Shown here in pieces: positions 1 through 10,776 of a DNA stretch of 64,000 bases. The notes below the pieces were generated by a model that saw only the letters and a list, made by a program, of their open reading frames with translations, had not been told where the DNA came from and did not search any database. Position 1 is the first letter of the stretch, and every line of letters starts with the position of its first letter. A program made the position numbers and the translations under genes. Source of the stretch: Acridotheres tristis (lineage: Eukaryota; Chordata; Aves; Passeriformes; Sturnidae); NCBI GenBank assembly GCA_037013685.1, contig CM072895.1, positions 16,577,963-16,641,962 of the forward strand. Reading direction: 5' to 3'.

Positions 1-960
1 ACAACACGGCACACTTTCTCCAGTGGCTGGCCTTTCTTACTGGTCATGGAAACAAGAGAGTATTGGCTTTTTCCAGAGCGTCGTCATGAATCCTTGTGAG
101 TCACAATGGCGGTCCCCGAGTGCAGTGCTAAGGTGATTTTTAAAGGTGCAAAGCCTTGCGAGCCCGCGAAGAGAGGAGCCGCGCTGCGACCTGCGGCCAC
201 GGCAGGACCAAGGCGGTGCCGTCCCAGCCCGGCCCAGTGCGTGCCCGGGGCCGTGAGCTGGGTAGAGGAGCGCCGGCACTGCCCTGTCCCCGTGTGGCGG
301 CCCGGGCACGGCTCCCGGCTGCCTCCTGCCGACGGGCCGTGAGCGGGCCGGGCCCGCGGCCGGCAGCCCCACACGAGAGCTGCTGGCGCGGCCTCCCGGC
401 GCCCGCACGGGTCATGGTCCGCAGTGCGGCCCGGGATGTGCGGGACTCGGGGTGTGCGGGGCCCGGGTGTGCGGAGCTGAGGCTCGGAGCCCGGGGGTGT
501 GCGGGGCCCGGGGGTGTGCGGGGCCCGGGGGTGTGCGGGGCCCGGGTGTGCGGAGCTAAGGCTTGGAGCCCGGGGGTGTGTGGGGCCCGGGGGTGTGTGG
601 GGCCCGGGTGTGCGGAGCTAAGGCTCGGAGCCCGGGGGTGTGAGGAGCCCGGGGGTGTGCGGGGCCCGGGTGTGCGGGGCCCGGGTGTGCGGGGCCCGGG
701 GGTGCGGAGCTGAGGCTCGGAGCTCGGGGTTGTGAGGAGCCCGGGGGTGTGCGGGGCTGTGCGGAGCCCGGTAGCGGCCCGCAGTGGCGCCTGCTGTAGG
801 GGCCGGGCAATACCGGGGTCTAAACGCCATTTGCCAGCGTTTCGGAAGCGTTTAGTGCACTCGGCCCACCACCCTCTGATGGGATTTTGGCTGGATTGCG
901 AAGCTTTCCAGCGGGAGTTCTGCCTGCCTGAGCACCGGTCCCGTTAAGCAAAGGGACAAA
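1..960. promoter_or_regulatory. GC/CpG-rich block, possible promoter CpG island
   Basis: This block is strongly GC-rich with many CpG dinucleotides, unlike the AT-rich DNA that follows it from about position 960. It contains a G-rich minisatellite (annotated separately) and runs off the left window edge. Its density resembles a vertebrate promoter island. I see no TATA box and no confident first-exon donor. Open frames run on both strands here, but GC-rich DNA has few stop codons and none of the translations resembles a known protein. In mammals LRRC8C lies upstream of LRRC8D in the same orientation, so an unrelated or divergent transcript start is possible. The promoter reading is inference. 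Confidence 0.5.
449..772 (+). repeat. G-rich minisatellite with higher-order structure
   Basis: Tandem units of about 15-18 bp built on GTGTGCGGGGCCCGGG, with variable G-run lengths. A longer variant carrying GCGGAGCTRAGGCTYGGAGC recurs at about 471, 550, 612 and 704, giving a higher-order spacing of roughly 60-90 bp. Runs of four or five G separated by loops of five bases or fewer fit the G-quadruplex pattern on the plus strand. The copies differ by small substitutions, so this is a real array and not a single duplicated block. Confidence 0.9.
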
Positions 961-1488
961 TTTCAGCAGAGACACCCTCTCACAGGCTCGGCAGACGGCT
1001 GTGCAGCACTCACTGGGGTGCTCTGCGTGGAGCCCTCATTCAGATCAGAGAAAGCTGTAGCTTGAGTATAGTTTACTTCCCTAGCCGGACCATCTTCACA
1101 GTATCTTTGAAGTAATAAAAAGGAAACATTTTTACTTTGCAGTTTTTACTTATTCTGCTCGTGCTGCAAGATTGACCTCATGAAAAAAAGAGTGTTTCAT
1201 AGTGCTAGTTATAACATTTTTATAACATCAATCATTTTATAACAAGTACTGGAAGACAGCAGTAACAGGCTTCAGTCATCTCTGATGGATTTTGGAGCAT
1301 GACAGAAAGTCTGTTACTGGTTCTCTTTGCTCTTCCAGAGAAGTTATTCATAGCCAGGGCTCCCATGGCAGCTCCTGAGCCCACTTAGGCCAGGCTGCTC
1401 CTTGTGGTGGTGGCCAGCCCCAGCTGTTGAGTTACCATGAGGCCATGACTGCATTGTTTAATAATTTTGTTTTTGTCTTCCTTTGCAG

Positions 1489-1753
1489 AACTGTTAAAAC
1501 CAGCAGACATTCAGACAAGCAGACCAAGACTGGGAATGCTAAATGTTGCATGCTCAAAACCATATGAGCAAAGTGTTTGTTCGCCCTCAAACCTGGGGAA
1601 CACCCTACTAACACAGATGATGGATGAGGAAGGATGGGCTGCAGGAGCTTGCTGGGAGTCTGGGAGGAGCCAAGGGTCTCTGGCTGATGAGCTCTTTGCC
1701 TCTTGGGTGCTGCAGGGGGTGGCCTCCCTTCTTCCCCATTTCATGCATGGGAA
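1489..1753 (+). other. Candidate exon of an unidentified transcript
   Basis: The left edge is a strong acceptor: a T-rich tract ending in CTTTGCAG at 1481-1488. The right edge is a plausible donor, GTAAGG, at 1754. One frame is open across the whole interval, starting Glu-Leu-Leu-Lys-Pro from the third base. I do not recognise the peptide, and its second half has no protein-like character. It sits 0.5 kb downstream of the GC-rich block, so it could belong to a non-coding RNA started there. Splice-like pairs also arise by chance at this scale. Confidence 0.2.
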
Positions 1754-3116
1754 GTAAGGATGTAAGAGGGGGGAGAAACATGTTAGTGGGCATCCTCCAA
1801 GAACAGATTTAATTTTCTTGGAAGATCTGTGCTCTCTTTTCTGTTAAGACATATGGAAATTGAGTGCTTTGTGGCCTACAGTCATGTGGATGTTTTCTGA
1901 CTAAGGATTCAATACTATATAGCACCCTGTAATGTGGTCTGATAGGGCATCTTCAGTTTGCCACTGTAGACAAGTTTCTTTGATTGCTTTGTGACTAGTG
2001 CAATTGGAAACATATTCCAAACACAATGATGGGAAGAAAGGGAGGCCTGTATTTCCCTTCAGAGCTCTCCATGTGATCTGACTGGATCATGTACCCATGC
2101 AGTTTTCTGTGGTTCTTTTGCATACAGCTACTCCAAGTGAAGTAAAAGAAGCTTTCTTGACCTAAAAGGAGCTATTCTTTCAAAGCATGGGGTTTTCCAG
2201 GTTTGTAATAAAAGTATCATTGTGTTTCTTAAGGGTAGGGCTTCTGCAAGTGCAGTTCATAAACAGTGTCATGGAATGTTTTCAGGGCAACTCAAGGTTT
2301 GCTTGACTTTCACAGAGATCATGGAAGTCTTGCTGTTCACAATATCCTGCTTTACCTCGAGTGTTATTTCAGCCGAAGAGAGGTCTGCCATGGTCCTGTC
2401 TTATGTCTGCAAGCCCTTCTGGTTGCTGAGCCATGTCCCTTGTGAAGCTGTGCCAGGCACTGATTTACCAGAGATGCAGTAAAATGCTGCATCCTACCTT
2501 CAAATTCCAAGAGACAGAAAATGAATTCAAAAGCTTTGGTCTGCAGGTGTCAACACACAATTGTGTCTGTCCAGGTGGGAGAGTTCAATCGGTTGTATTC
2601 AGCATTTTCAAAGACCCGCATCAGCGTTTTTCAAGCCTGTACAGCCTTGAATTGGAACAGTAAGAAAACATCCACAAAACTCAAGTGAATGGAAAGAACA
2701 AAGTGAAGACCCAGCAACTGTGTGTGTCTGATCCATTCTTGCTTCTCTATGTTCTAAAAATTCTTGTACCACGTTGAGTAAAGACATGGCTGTGGTGTCC
2801 AAAGCAGGTGAGACTGGCAGGTTGGCATCCCAGAGGTGCATGTATCACTCCACTGTAATGCCTACAGCACTTCAAAGGCAGATTTTGTATTAGCTTTGAG
2901 ACAAACTGCAAAATCCAATCCAGCCATGGATTTGCTACAGGGAACACAACAAGCCTGTCCATGTATATAGTGACTTGCCTCCTTTCCAAATAATCCAGCT
3001 TTGGGAAAGGAAAATACAAAGGTTTTACACTAAATGGGGATTTTACTGTATGTAGTGGCTCTAATTGAGTTGAGTGGAAAGACCATCTCCCCTCTGTTCT
3101 TCCTGTTCTTTCCAAG

Positions 3117-3299
3117 CCCAAAAGGAAGAGGTAAGGACACAGCCTACCTGCAGAGTGCAGGCAAGCAAAAGAGCACCCTCCTCTGCTTGTGTCTCCAACA
3201 TCCTGGACGCCAGCAGTGTGGAGCTCTCCTGCCCCCTGGGAAACCAGGCAAACCAGCCGCTATTTCTGAGACACATTCTGCTCACCTAGATTTACAGGA
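3117..3299 (+). other. Candidate second exon of the same unknown transcript
   Basis: A pyrimidine-rich tract ends in TTCTTTCCAAG at 3116, and a GTAAGT donor begins at 3300. An internal alternative donor (GAG followed by GTAAGG) lies near 3131. No convincing coding frame is present. If real, it could join the candidate exon at 1489-1753. The evidence is splice-site pattern only. Confidence 0.15.
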
Positions 3300-5689
3300 G
3301 TAAGTAACACAGAAGGAGTGAAATGGGACATAATTTAAGGGATCTTCGGCTACCACCAGCCCCAGTTTCTCAAGTTGAGACTTCATCCCTGTTCATTACA
3401 TGCTTAAAGCAGAGATCAGCTCTTCCTTCCTGTTCATGCAGCTCTGGGAAAACTAATTATGCTTTGTTCAGAGAAGAATAAACAGCAACCACCAACATGG
3501 TCAGCTCATTCCTACCATCATCACTGATCTTGATCTGTCAACTGCTTTTGCTGTTTATTTGCTGGCAAAGAAACTCAAACCAAAGGTCCTTTGGGACATG
3601 CAAAGACAATAGAAGGAACATTTTCCTGATGTCTGATATTACCACAAAGATCTGCCAGTGGACATAGAAATATTGGACTTCTGTTGGAATCTTTAATGGG
3701 GAATATTGCAGGAATAGAGCCTGTGATTCGAAGAGCTTATCTGTTCCCGGACATACGCTCTAATTGTCTGTCCTTTTCCAGCACACTCCTCCCCCTGGAG
3801 GAGGGTACTAGTCACAGCATCTCCCCTAGTCATTCTCTGTTTTCTATTCCCAATCCCAGTTTCCAGACTTCCAAAATTAGACAGTGCTTCCCATCTGAGT
3901 AGTCCTGATGTGGAATACAATTTGATCACAAGACACTGACTGTCCAATCTTTCCTGGAGCTCTTCCTTGGGTGCATTTTGGCTCTTCTCACTTGCACCAG
4001 AAACATCCTGGTTCACTTACAAGCTGCCACTGCTCTGTGCAGCTGCTGCTTGTTATCAAGAGGTTTATGTGTGAAACAAAACCTAATTATAAAAGAAGGA
4101 GGAAATGTAGATTCCCTGGGGTTGGGAATGAGGCTGTGGGACTGTCTTAAACCCCTGGAGATTAATTTCTGGTTCTGCAAACAAGCTCTAAGTGAAAAAC
4201 ATTGCCTGCTGGAGCCAGCTACTCCCACCACAGTTAATGTGTAGGAACTCGACGCATGTAAAGGTTGTGTCTCTGGAGGTATTGTGATGGACCACTGTCA
4301 CTGCAGGAAACCTAGAAAAAGTAGCATAGTAAGTGGGCATAAATTGGAAAAGTAAGGCTGTTTTCAGTGAATTTACTGTGGATTTAGTAACACTGAATTG
4401 TCATTTTATAAATATTCAGATTTACTGATTAACCATCCAAGCAAAGGGGTTTGCAATGGAAGCAACTGAAGATCAGGGGGCAATGTATGTGAGTACCAGT
4501 AGAGCTCGTGCCACAGCAGCATCAAGCATAGGGTTGTGTAATTTGAAAGTTTGGTTACCCATTCCTCATCCTCTATTGCACTAACCTGAATATGTTTTGC
4601 AGTGGAACTCATACAGAAAAGATATGAATGGCTGGTTTTGAAGTGGAAAGACAAAAGAACTTTTTGATAGCACGAAAAGGCACACACATAGAGGGTGTGC
4701 TAGAAGTGTTTAAAGACACATTTAACAACTGGTATTCAGATGTGAAGAAGAAATTCTGCAGTAAGCACAGGTAAGACAAGCTGCTCTATATAAGGAAAAA
4801 AAAAAGGCAGTTGAGGGCTAACAGCACAGACAGTGTTTTTTTCCAGAAGCTTGGAACTAAAGTATAGAAATTTCATATAGGGAAAACCAGGAACATAGAG
4901 CTGCCAGTCTTCTCCAGGCCAGAATTGCCACACAATGGCATTTGGAAACTAGAGAGGTATAAGAAGCTTTCTCAGATACTGGGGAGCAGGAAAGAGATGG
5001 TCACAAAGCTAACTTCAAGTGTATCTAGGATGCTGTTCAAATAGACAGGGAGTGTTCAAAGCTGGAAATTTGAGTCCAAATATATAGCAGGACAACACAG
5101 TGTGCAAAAAGCACCTAAAAGAACACTGCAAACAAACAAACAAAAAACCCCTAAACCTTGGTAATGTACCGATCTCAGGGTCCAGAGGTGTCATTACAAA
5201 ATAATGAAGTGTCGCCTCACTTTTCCTTACTTGAGAACACAAATGCAAATTACTCCAGGCTGCATTAACAAGTGCATGTGGACCTGAGACTACAGAAAAA
5301 TGTAACACATGCCTAGCTAGCAGCCAAATGTGGGTTCAAGAGTCACAGATGGTAGGGGAAGACTCTGGGTCACATTAAACTATGAGACCTTGTTGTTAAA
5401 AGATGAGCAAAATCAGGAAGCGCAAGAAAACTGTTCACGTTATTCTGAGTTTTCAGATCTGAGTCTGCTAAATTAATGTTTTCAGTAAAATAACACAATT
5501 TTATAATATGGTTCCAACTAGTCATTTTACAGCTTTCCACAGATGGTCTGAAGTATTTATGAAAATATAATACAAGTGGAAAATTCCTTGCCTTTAGAGC
5601 ATCCTTATGTGCTCTCTCATAATGCACACCTCCTGCATGTCCTGCAGCAATAGTGTAAATGTTATGATTTCATGACCACTGGTGGTTTG

Positions 5690-6905
5690 GTGGTGGTGAA
5701 ATGAGGCTGGAGAAGTGGAAGCAAGAGAAACAGAGTAAGAAAGAGTGATATTTCTAGGAAAACAGAGTGTGCAAATGCAAAGGACTTGCAAGGAAAAGTA
5801 AAAGAATAAGAGGAGGTGGTGTTAGCAGCACTCAGTTCATCTAGGAAAGGATAGGGGTTGGACGAGATGCAAGGTGGAGAGACACCCATCAGGAGTGGGG
5901 ACCAGCAGAGTTGTAGATGTTAGCTGAAGCCCTCCAGGCAGATGAGGTGGTCTCTAGAAGGTCACCCAGGAGACATTTGTGTCCTTCACATGGGAGGAAG
6001 GAGTAGATAGGGTTGCTGGAGACTCCCATGTGGAGAGGGCAGGGAACAGATGAGGGCAAGGAAGGACGAATAATGTGCCTGGGGTGGGAACAGAAGGAGG
6101 ACACCGGGGTCCTGATCCAAGGGTCTTTGTGGAAAGAAAGAAGGCAGCAGAGAAGAAAAGCAATTGCATAAGACAGGAAGGAATACAGCTTCAAAGGGAA
6201 TTTGCAATTAATGGCATCAGAAGCAGCAACACAACCAGAGGGATGGGGATAGAGATGTAGGAGTGAGAGGCTGTGAAACTTAACGGTGCAAGCACTGGAA
6301 TAAAGGTATAGATCAGGGTTGTTAAACTCGGGGTGGAGTTTGCTGTGGTGCTGGCTGGATTCTCCCATTCAGAGGACAAGGAAGAAGAAAGGTGCGTAAG
6401 GGTGGGATTTGAGACAAGGGGAAATGATAAGGTGCTTACCTTGGAGCCTGGAGAAAAGTGAGTATTTAGAGCTGTGAAGGACTGAGCAAGGCTAAAGAAT
6501 GTGGCAGAAGATACAGTTTCTGGGGTATTTGGATAAACAGGAGCAGAGAATGGGTAATGCTGTTGACTGTATAAAAGCTAGAGAGAGGAACAAGCCTGGC
6601 TCAGACGTGGGAGAAGCTGGCAGTATCCTTGCACGGGGGTAGAAGAAAGTATCTGTGTCAAGCAGTAACCTGAGGTGGTAAGCAGGGGGTCTAAATTGAA
6701 GGAAACTGTAGGAGGACTAGGAGAGAGCACAGAAGATGTGAGTAGTAGGGAGGTAAAGAGGAAGGAAAGGGTAGAACAGTGCAGCAAAGCTTTGTTTGGC
6801 GAGGAGTGCAAGAGAAAAGGGGATGGGAGTCAGACAGCAGAGGTAGTGTGAAGGTGGAAAGGATGGAGAGATGGAATTATTCCAAGGTGGGAGGGAAGGG
6901 GAAAG
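5690..6905. other. Purine-rich strand-asymmetric tract
   Basis: For about 1.2 kb the plus strand is dominated by A and G. Individual 60-base lines that I counted range from about 65 to 83 percent purine, and the tract is densest at 6720-6900. There is no simple repeat unit. The minus strand therefore reads as Ser/Pro/Leu-rich short open frames, the longest at 5889-6368, which I regard as a by-product of composition. It is not recognisable as a known mobile element. A TATAAAAG motif lies near 6570 but has no other promoter features around it. Confidence 0.6.
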
Positions 6906-7760
6906 GCAAATGAATAGGCAAATTATAACTAATGTAATAATTAACTGCTACAGCAGTAATCTGACTGTCACCCAAAAAAAGAGGATGAGGCAGGGGTTCG
7001 TGAGTGAGGGGGAGGTATGATGAGGCTGGCAGAGGAGCAGAAGTGGGCTGAGCCCAGTGGGGTACAGAAGCAGCATGGCAGGGAGGAGCAGGAGCAGATG
7101 CTGGGGCTGTAGTTCCTATGGCAACACACAAAGGCAAATGCAACAAGTGTGCCAACGTGGCAGCGTTAGCGGGGGACAGCTCGGTGCATTTCTGTGTCCC
7201 CCTCCTCAGGGTGGGAGTGGAGCTGTGCACCATCCCTGGGCACCAGGGCAGCAGAAACCAGCACGAGTTACAGGCAGGTTTTGAGGCCCAGCCCCCTCAC
7301 TGCTGCTAAATATGTGTCTTGTGCTCTCTTCCTCCAATCCTAGGAATCCCAAAGCACAGCAGAGCAAGAGCAGGCGCTGTGTGTGCCACGTGGCGAGGGG
7401 CAGCTCTGCAGGGAGCCATGGGAGAGCGAGTATCCCTCCTCCTCATGCCCCTGTGCTACGGGGCTGGGGGCTTAAATCTCCCATGTCCTGGCTCAGCATG
7501 GCCTGCTGCAGCTGGCGCAAAACTCCAGGCACCTGCAGTGTAGGTGCCCTCCAGCAGGGCTGTCACAGTGTGAGGCCAGTCTGCCTGCAGTACGCAGAGA
7601 AAGCACATGGCTTTCATAGGCTGGGGCCTTATTTTTCACTCAGTAATTCTGGCAGAATTTCCCCTTCCTTTCCTATAGTATCTCTTGTAATTAATCAGCA
7701 GTTTGGATCTGCAGCTACTCCATACCATTGTGCTCATGTCCTACGCTAAACAGCTGGAGA
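6906..7760. other. Moderately GC-rich non-coding DNA
   Basis: This stretch leads into the CpG-rich patch at 7.8 kb. It contains overlapping open frames in several registers (for example about 7312-7749 on the plus strand), none recognisable and none with clear splice boundaries. I see no repeats or RNA genes in it. Confidence 0.5.
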
Positions 7761-7765
7761 CAGAA

Positions 7766-8032
7766 TATAAAGGCAAGTTTTCCTATTGCTCTGACACTCG
7801 GACAGAAAGAACAACCCTGCGGGGTGTCCGGCTCCTTTTATCCTGCCCCGCCGGAGATCCATCCGTCCCCGCAGCAGAGCTCGGGCTTTCCGCGGGCTCG
7901 CAGCTGCATCCAACAGCAGAGGGAGCTCCGGGAGAGGAAGAGGAGCAGGCGAAGCTCGGCAGGAGCAGCCCAGGAAGGAGGGAGGCAGGCAGAGGCGGAC
8001 AGAGATAACTGCAGGCTGCTCTGCTGCACCAG
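7766..8032 (+). promoter_or_regulatory. Candidate TATA promoter and non-coding first exon
   Basis: A TATAAAGG motif lies at 7766-7773. It is followed by about 250 bp that are GC-rich and carry roughly 16 CpGs between 7800 and 8000. A CAG/GTAGAG donor starts at 8033. Together these look like a TATA-driven short first exon (start near 7796, end at 8032) with no long reading frame. An ATAAAAGG motif on the minus strand near 7835-7842 could allow divergent initiation. It lies 7 kb upstream of the main LRRC8D island, so an alternative LRRC8D leader or a separate non-coding RNA are both possible. There is no direct proof of transcription. Confidence 0.35.
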
Positions 8033-9750
8033 GTAGAGAGCTTTTAACAGCGCGAATGGATGAGGGGAGAAAGGGCCTGAGTGAGAACGGGAGTGGTTGA
8101 AAAGCAGCCACCATGGAAACAAAATTCCAGAACTTTAGGTATAAAAAATAAAGAACGAGACAAGCAAAAGATGTGTCTGAGTGCTCTAAGATTTACGACT
8201 TAGGCTAACTTCAGGGTATCTTGTGCTAAACAGCTGTAAGGAGGAGGAGGGTATCTTAGTTACTTAGAGAGTGTTTTCTGTGTATTTAAGTGCCCAAAGG
8301 TCTGGCTGTATTTTTTTCCGAGGAGAATGCCCTGTGTTGAACACTGTTGTCATGTCAAATTAATTTCAGAAAGTTTCAATGACACTTTGAGAAACTCTGG
8401 TGCCGTGGGTTCACACCAGGATCAAAGGAAAGCAGTGAATATGCCTTTGTGGCAGTGGAAATGCACCCATTGGAAGCTGGTGGCCATTTCTGCTGCACTT
8501 GGGATGACAGCAATACCAGCCAGCCACATCACAGCCCCTACAAAGCCAGATTGTGGCTATGACTCTCTAGCCACAGAGATCACAGCAAGGAAACAAATAT
8601 GTTGGTCTTCCCACCCCTTGTTCTCCGTGGTCCCGGGTGCAGCACAAGAGCGGGCATGATTCATTCTACAGTCTCTGGGCAACCCAAGGGAAAATCGCCT
8701 GCTAATTTCAGTTTCTGATGTCAGAACATATAATTAACCTGACAAAGCAAAACGTTATTTTAGGTTAAGGCGTGATCAGACCTTCCTTCTCCCTCTACCT
8801 ATTTCTAAATGGTAACAAGTTGAAGGTGTTTGAGGCTGGGGGAAGTATATATTTTGTGGTGGCTATACAGTGTTGGCAGTGAATTTGCTGCTCTTATGCC
8901 CGCCTCTTAATATATAAAATTATTACCAGTGCCTTCTCCAATTAATTTATATTCAAGTTAAATGCAAGGAAAACAAATTATTTGGACATTAGAGTAACCT
9001 TCCCTATCATTGCATGTGTCTGCAAAGGTGTCCTTCCCATGTAATTGCAAAGGTGTTCTCCTTTGTATCAGTCTTTGGAACACGAGATGAAGCAGGTTTT
9101 AGAATTAGCATGCTGAATGCCATGGTGGCTGTGCATAGGGATCACAAGAATACTTGGAATCTTTAAGGTGTGTAATGTTAGAGTGGATAGTGTGATGCTA
9201 GACTGACAGTGGATACCTAATTGCAGAAGCTTTAGTGACTGGAATACTTTGGTTTACTATCATTTTATTTGAAAAAACATTGGGAAGAGGATTTCAGAGG
9301 AGAATTTATATCATGTTGTTGCTAGGTTTCCCCTTGGGTAGAATTGATAGAATGGAGCAATAGATTTTGTTTGATCTATAATATGTACACATAGCTAGCA
9401 GAATGTGCTGCATTTAAAGTAAGTGGATTAGTATAGCCCATTTCAAGCAAAATCAACTTCTTTTAGTGCTGTGTTGGCAAGTCTGTGTTCTGTAGGCTCC
9501 CAGGCACAAAAAAAAAAAGCAGCCCTTTTGCAGTTCTTGAGGTGGGAAAAGAGCTCTAAGTACCTCTGAGTCCCTGATTAAGGAGCTCCATTTTAAAATA
9601 AGAGTTTTATAGTCTCCTTCTACAGAATGACTGGTGGTTTCTTTGCTCCATGGTAAAATAGGAAGGCAGAGAGAAAATGCAGCATGGAAGATATAAATAT
9701 TACTCCCTTGCCCCTTTTTTTTCCTGCTGTTTTGCCTGATATTCCTCAAA

Positions 9751-9862
9751 TTTGGTAGTTTTTGGTGGTTGGGGTTTTTTTTTGGTTGTTTTTGTTGTAG
9801 TTCGTGGTTTTTTTTAATTTTGGTTTTGGGTTTTTGGTTTTTTTTTGGGAGGGAGTTGTTTG
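9751..9862 (+). repeat. T/G low-complexity tract
   Basis: Runs of T separated by GG or GGG, in the form TTTTGG with variable T length, for about 110 bp. No constant unit length is present. It may derive from an A/C-rich tail on the other strand or from slippage. Confidence 0.8.
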
Positions 9863-10742
9863 TCTGGACCTTTTTTTCTGATCTAGTTGGGTGAGTTCTT
9901 AATCTTTAGCCATTTGAATGACTGAAGATCAGTCATTTGCAGGCTCAGAGCATTTTGGTCCCACATAAGTTCTTTCTTTTTTCCTCCTGCTGCTCAGAAA
10001 GCTTTGCCCAGCTGTGCACCTCATTATACCCTTGTGGCTAGGCTATTTAAGGAAACTTATTCCAACGGAATAACAAAATCAGCAAGGTCTAACTATTGTA
10101 CCTCTGTGATTGGGGAAGTAAAGGTTAAGTGCTAACACAGGTACAGCTCAGCACTCTGAAGATAACTGGCTTGCCATTTCCTTAAAGGCCACCATTGTCC
10201 TAGATCCAGGAGGAGCACTTAGGTTTTGTGTCACTCCATTTGCACATGGAGCCACAGCCATTTCCTTGAGAAAGCCAATTGAGATCAGAAGGGGAAAGAA
10301 GGGCTTTCAGGCATGATTTGAAGAAAGAAATAACAGACTGAAATGTCCTGGGGAAAGTGGGGAAATTGTTCCAGAGAGCAGGGCTGGACAAAGTGTGACA
10401 CCTGAAAGCTTCTTTTGGTCTTATTCTGCTAATTCTGATTATGATAGGTTTTTAATTTTCGTGTTTAGCATTTAGTATTTGTGGAAATCGTGGCGAGCAG
10501 AAGAGGCAGAGATCATAGAAGCAGTAAAGTGCAAAAGTGGACTGGAACAGACTAATGCCCCCTCCCAGCCTGCCGGTTCTAAAGATCAGAAGGTACTCAA
10601 CATGTCAGTGGTGACTCGTGCCTGGGCTCTGATCTGAGTATACAGATCCATGTTACCAGCCACTGCATTTGACTGACACAGGCTTTATCTCGGGCTGGCC
10701 AAACAATGCACAACCATATTCTTGCTTCTGCTAAAATAAAAT

Positions 10743-10776
10743 CCTGCCCTGGCAAGTTGCCAGGGTGAAGGGCAGG
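10743..10776. repeat. Small nested inverted repeat
   Basis: CCCTGGCAA (10747-10755) and TTGCCAGGG (10757-10765) are perfect reverse complements one base apart. A second pairing of CCTGCCCT with AGGGCAGG (10769-10776) is an alternative using overlapping arms. The function is unknown and it may be incidental. Confidence 0.6.

Larger units (their letters stand above)
961..5689. other. Non-coding DNA; two candidate exons of an unknown transcript
   Basis: Mixed-composition DNA with no recognisable protein. All open frames are under about 125 codons and resemble nothing I know. Two intervals are flanked by good splice signals (1489-1753 and 3117-3299) and are listed separately. A short AAAC run lies near 5131. 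No transposable element of recognisable type was seen. It probably lies between LRRC8C and LRRC8D, which is inferred from conserved vertebrate gene order. Confidence 0.6.

Noticed and set aside
156..713. Plus-strand open frame through the minisatellite (185 codons)
   Set aside because: Most of its length is the translated tandem repeat, giving a Gly/Cys/Pro-rich pattern. It is open because the units contain no stops in that phase.
5889..6368. Minus-strand open frame in the purine-rich tract (159 codons)
   Set aside because: Ser/Pro/Leu/His-rich translation is expected from a pyrimidine-rich strand. There are no recognisable motifs and no splice or promoter context.
7312..7749. Plus-strand open frame of 145 codons before the 7.8 kb promoter candidate
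   Set aside because: Peptide not recognised. Overlapping frames in other registers are also open, and there are no clear exon boundaries.
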